This document shows, one piece after another, positions 6,071-7,165 of a stretch of 7,165 nucleotides of DNA (its first letter is position 1; each line of letters begins with the position of its first letter). A program made the position numbers and the translations under genes. The notes under the pieces were generated by a model. That model was not told the DNA's origin. It searched no databases and saw only the letters and a list, made by a program, of their open reading frames with translations. The DNA is from Anaerolineae bacterium (GTDB lineage Bacteria > Chloroflexota > Anaerolineae > 4572-78 > J111): assembly GCA_020433785.1 (NCBI GenBank), contig JAGRCC010000835.1:1-7165 (forward strand). The letters are read 5' to 3'.

Positions 6071-6082
6071 ACCATTTGATTA

Positions 6083-6841
6083 ATGGACTGGATTACTAAC
6101 CCTGAAATTTGGATTGCACTGTTAACTTTAACCAGCCTAGAAATTGTGTTGGGCATCGACAACGTTATTTTTATCTCTATTTTGGCGGGCAAACTGCCCG
6201 TCGATCAGCAGGCTAGAGCCCGAACTGTGGGGCTATCACTAGCGATGTTTGTGCGGATTGGTCTGTTGTTTTCGCTGTCGTGGATCATCGGACTGACCGA
6301 GCCGCTGTTCGAGATTTTTGGGTTTGAAATCACCGGGCGGAGTGTGATCCTGCTGGCCGGCGGCCTCTTCCTAATAGGCAAAAGCACTTTCGAGATTCAC
6401 GACAAGCTGGAAGGTGAAGAGGGACATGATTCGGCTAAAGTTAACGCGACCTTTACCAGCGTCATCATTCAGATCTTGCTGCTGGATATTGTTTTTTCAC
6501 TCGACTCGGTTATCACTGCCGTAGGTATGGTCGATGACCTGCCGGTGATGATTGCGGCAGTAGTCATCGCGGTAGGGGTGATGTTGGTCGCCGCGGGTAC
6601 AGTCAGCCAATTTGTCGAAGCCCACCCAACAGTCAAAATGCTGGCTCTCAGTTTCCTGCTGCTCATCGGCTTCTCGCTAGTCGCCGAAGGTCTGGAATTT
6701 CATATTCCAAAGGGCTATATCTATTTTGCGATGGGCTTTTCAGTGTTTGTGGAAATTCTCAATCTGCAACTACGGGGTAAGGCTAAGCCGGTTGCACTAC
6801 GCAAGCGGTATGCGGAAGGGGCGAAGCCGCCTTCGAGTTAG
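6083..6841 (+). CDS. TerC-family integral membrane protein (probable metal exporter)
   Basis: This polytopic inner-membrane protein has 252 residues and about seven hydrophobic segments (roughly 8-32, 46-70, 86-100, 124-148, 153-175, 184-203 and 210-228). The family signatures are clear: an early acidic motif LEIVLGIDNVIF with E20, D25 and N26, the central DIVFSLDSVITAVG with D135 and D141, and the late SLVAEGLEFHIPKGYIYFAM with E202. Acidic residues inside membrane helices fit metal-ion binding. Family members (TerC, Alx, YkoY, MeeY/MeeF) are linked to tellurium resistance, manganese export and metal loading of secreted enzymes. The substrate here cannot be read from the sequence, though Mn2+ is the best-supported for the relatives. 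The length fits the short form without the CBS/CorC domains of YoaE-type proteins. The tail is basic and cytoplasmic-looking. It is divergent from the small gene and convergent with rqcH, so it is probably transcribed alone. No tellurite operon genes are nearby. Confidence 0.93.
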   Translation: MDWITNPEIWIALLTLTSLEIVLGIDNVIFISILAGKLPVDQQARARTVGLSLAMFVRIGLLFSLSWIIGLTEPLFEIFGFEITGRSVILLAGGLFLIGKSTFEIHDKLEGEEGHDSAKVNATFTSVIIQILLLDIVFSLDSVITAVGMVDDLPVMIAAVVIAVGVMLVAAGTVSQFVEAHPTVKMLALSFLLLIGFSLVAEGLEFHIPKGYIYFAMGFSVFVEILNLQLRGKAKPVALRKRYAEGAKPPSS

Positions 6842-6875
6842 GAGGATGATCCCTGACGAGACAAATTCTCTCCAA

Positions 6876-7165
6876 CTAATCTTCCTCCGGCTCCTCCGGC
6901 GCGACGCGTAGGGTAGTCTCGTTACGATACGTGACCAAGCCAGGCGTTGCACCTTTGATCGCCCGGACATATTTTTTGACAGTCACGTCAACCTCTACAC
7001 TGGTGTCATGGCGGGCGCGGGAATAGTAGGCCGCCACGCTCGCTGCCCAAAAAACATCTTCTTCCGAGGGCAGGCCCTCGGCAGTGGGGATGACGATGTG
7101 GGCACCGGGAACGTCGCGGGCGTGGAGCCATAGATCATCCGCCGAGGCGCGGGTGAAGGTGAGAT
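6876..7165 (-). CDS. rqcH: C-terminal end of Rqc2-homologue RqcH (NFACT family), cut by window edge
   Basis: Ninety-five residues and a TAG stop (6876-6878) are visible; the gene continues beyond 7165. The sequence matches the C-terminal NFACT-R (DUF814) domain: ADDLWLHARDVPGAHIVIPT, then DVFWAASVAAYYSRARH, then VDVTVKKYVRAIKGATPGLV and TLRVAPEEPEED. RqcH binds 60S-like stalled 50S-peptidyl-tRNA complexes and recruits tRNA-Ala to add C-terminal alanine tails that mark the nascent chain for degradation. Older annotations call the family fibronectin-binding protein. The catalytic N-terminal NFACT-N domain and coiled coil lie outside the window, so completeness cannot be judged. The ending after the conserved TLRVAP strand is normal for the family, with a short acidic tail. 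It converges with the terC-family gene across a 34-nt gap, in which I see no intrinsic terminator. The family assignment is from recognised motifs. Confidence 0.92.
   Translation of the reverse strand, partial: LTFTRASADDLWLHARDVPGAHIVIPTAEGLPSEEDVFWAASVAAYYSRARHDTSVEVDVTVKKYVRAIKGATPGLVTYRNETTLRVAPEEPEED

Larger units (their letters stand above)
5656..6082. other. Divergent spacer between the small gene and terC
   Basis: Apart from the possible remnant described separately, no gene is supported. The terC-proximal part contains small inverted repeats: ATTGA/TCAAT (5992-6003) and TGGTATG/CATACTA around AGC (6003-6019, with one G-T pair). Promoters for both flanking genes should lie here. The best minus-strand -10 match is TATAAC (around 5859-5864), but no -35 box sits at normal spacing. 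On the plus strand only weak boxes are present. I see no Mn-sensing yybP-ykoY riboswitch core before terC. Confidence 0.5.

Noticed and set aside
6001..6082. yybP-ykoY manganese riboswitch before the TerC-family gene
   Set aside because: Such riboswitches often precede terC/ykoY genes, but I do not find the conserved purine-rich core or paired scaffold between 5880 and 6082.
1..7165. Insertion sequence, phage genes, CRISPR array or tRNA
   Set aside because: No transposase or integrase motif, no regularly spaced repeat series and no tRNA-like cloverleaf was found on either strand.

Overview
The window holds part of a bacterial chromosome of medium GC (visual impression) with AT-richer spacers. 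It has six supported coding regions, five complete and one cut by the right edge. No mobile element, CRISPR array, tRNA or rRNA was seen. The closest lineage impression is Chloroflexota (Anaerolineae-like). It rests on the wording of the duplicated GAF domains in the sensor kinase and on the CxxC-tailed response regulator; it is an inference from memory, not a database result.

Left part (44-3751, minus strand): a two-gene signalling operon. A good sigma70-type promoter (3724-3751) precedes a ~140-nt leader with one perfect hairpin. Then comes a 964-residue sensor kinase (pseudo-receiver, GAF, PAS, PAS, GAF, HisKA_2, HATPase). Four bases after its stop follows a 211-residue response regulator (receiver, helical linker, four-cysteine tail). 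The kinase's receiver has Asn where the phosphorylated Asp should be, so the phosphoryl group most likely goes to the separate regulator. That regulator has no DNA-binding domain.

Middle part (3756-5655, minus strand): a galactose-1-phosphate uridylyltransferase (galT) with all expected metal and catalytic residues, but no other Leloir gene beside it. A 442-nt spacer with several inverted repeats and a direct-repeat pair exactly 100 nt apart separates it from a small unrecognised gene (136 residues). That protein has a helical N-terminal half and a C-terminal half built from two diverged copies of a GGLxxQEWxxTxTPPxD unit. This is the most unusual item in the window. A 78-codon open frame without a start codon overlaps its 5' end and may be a gene remnant.

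Right part (6083-7165): a TerC-family membrane protein gene on the plus strand, convergent with the 3' end of an rqcH/NFACT gene on the minus strand, which runs off the window. Apart from the kinase-regulator pair, the genes show no obvious shared pathway. Several look like independent transcription units.
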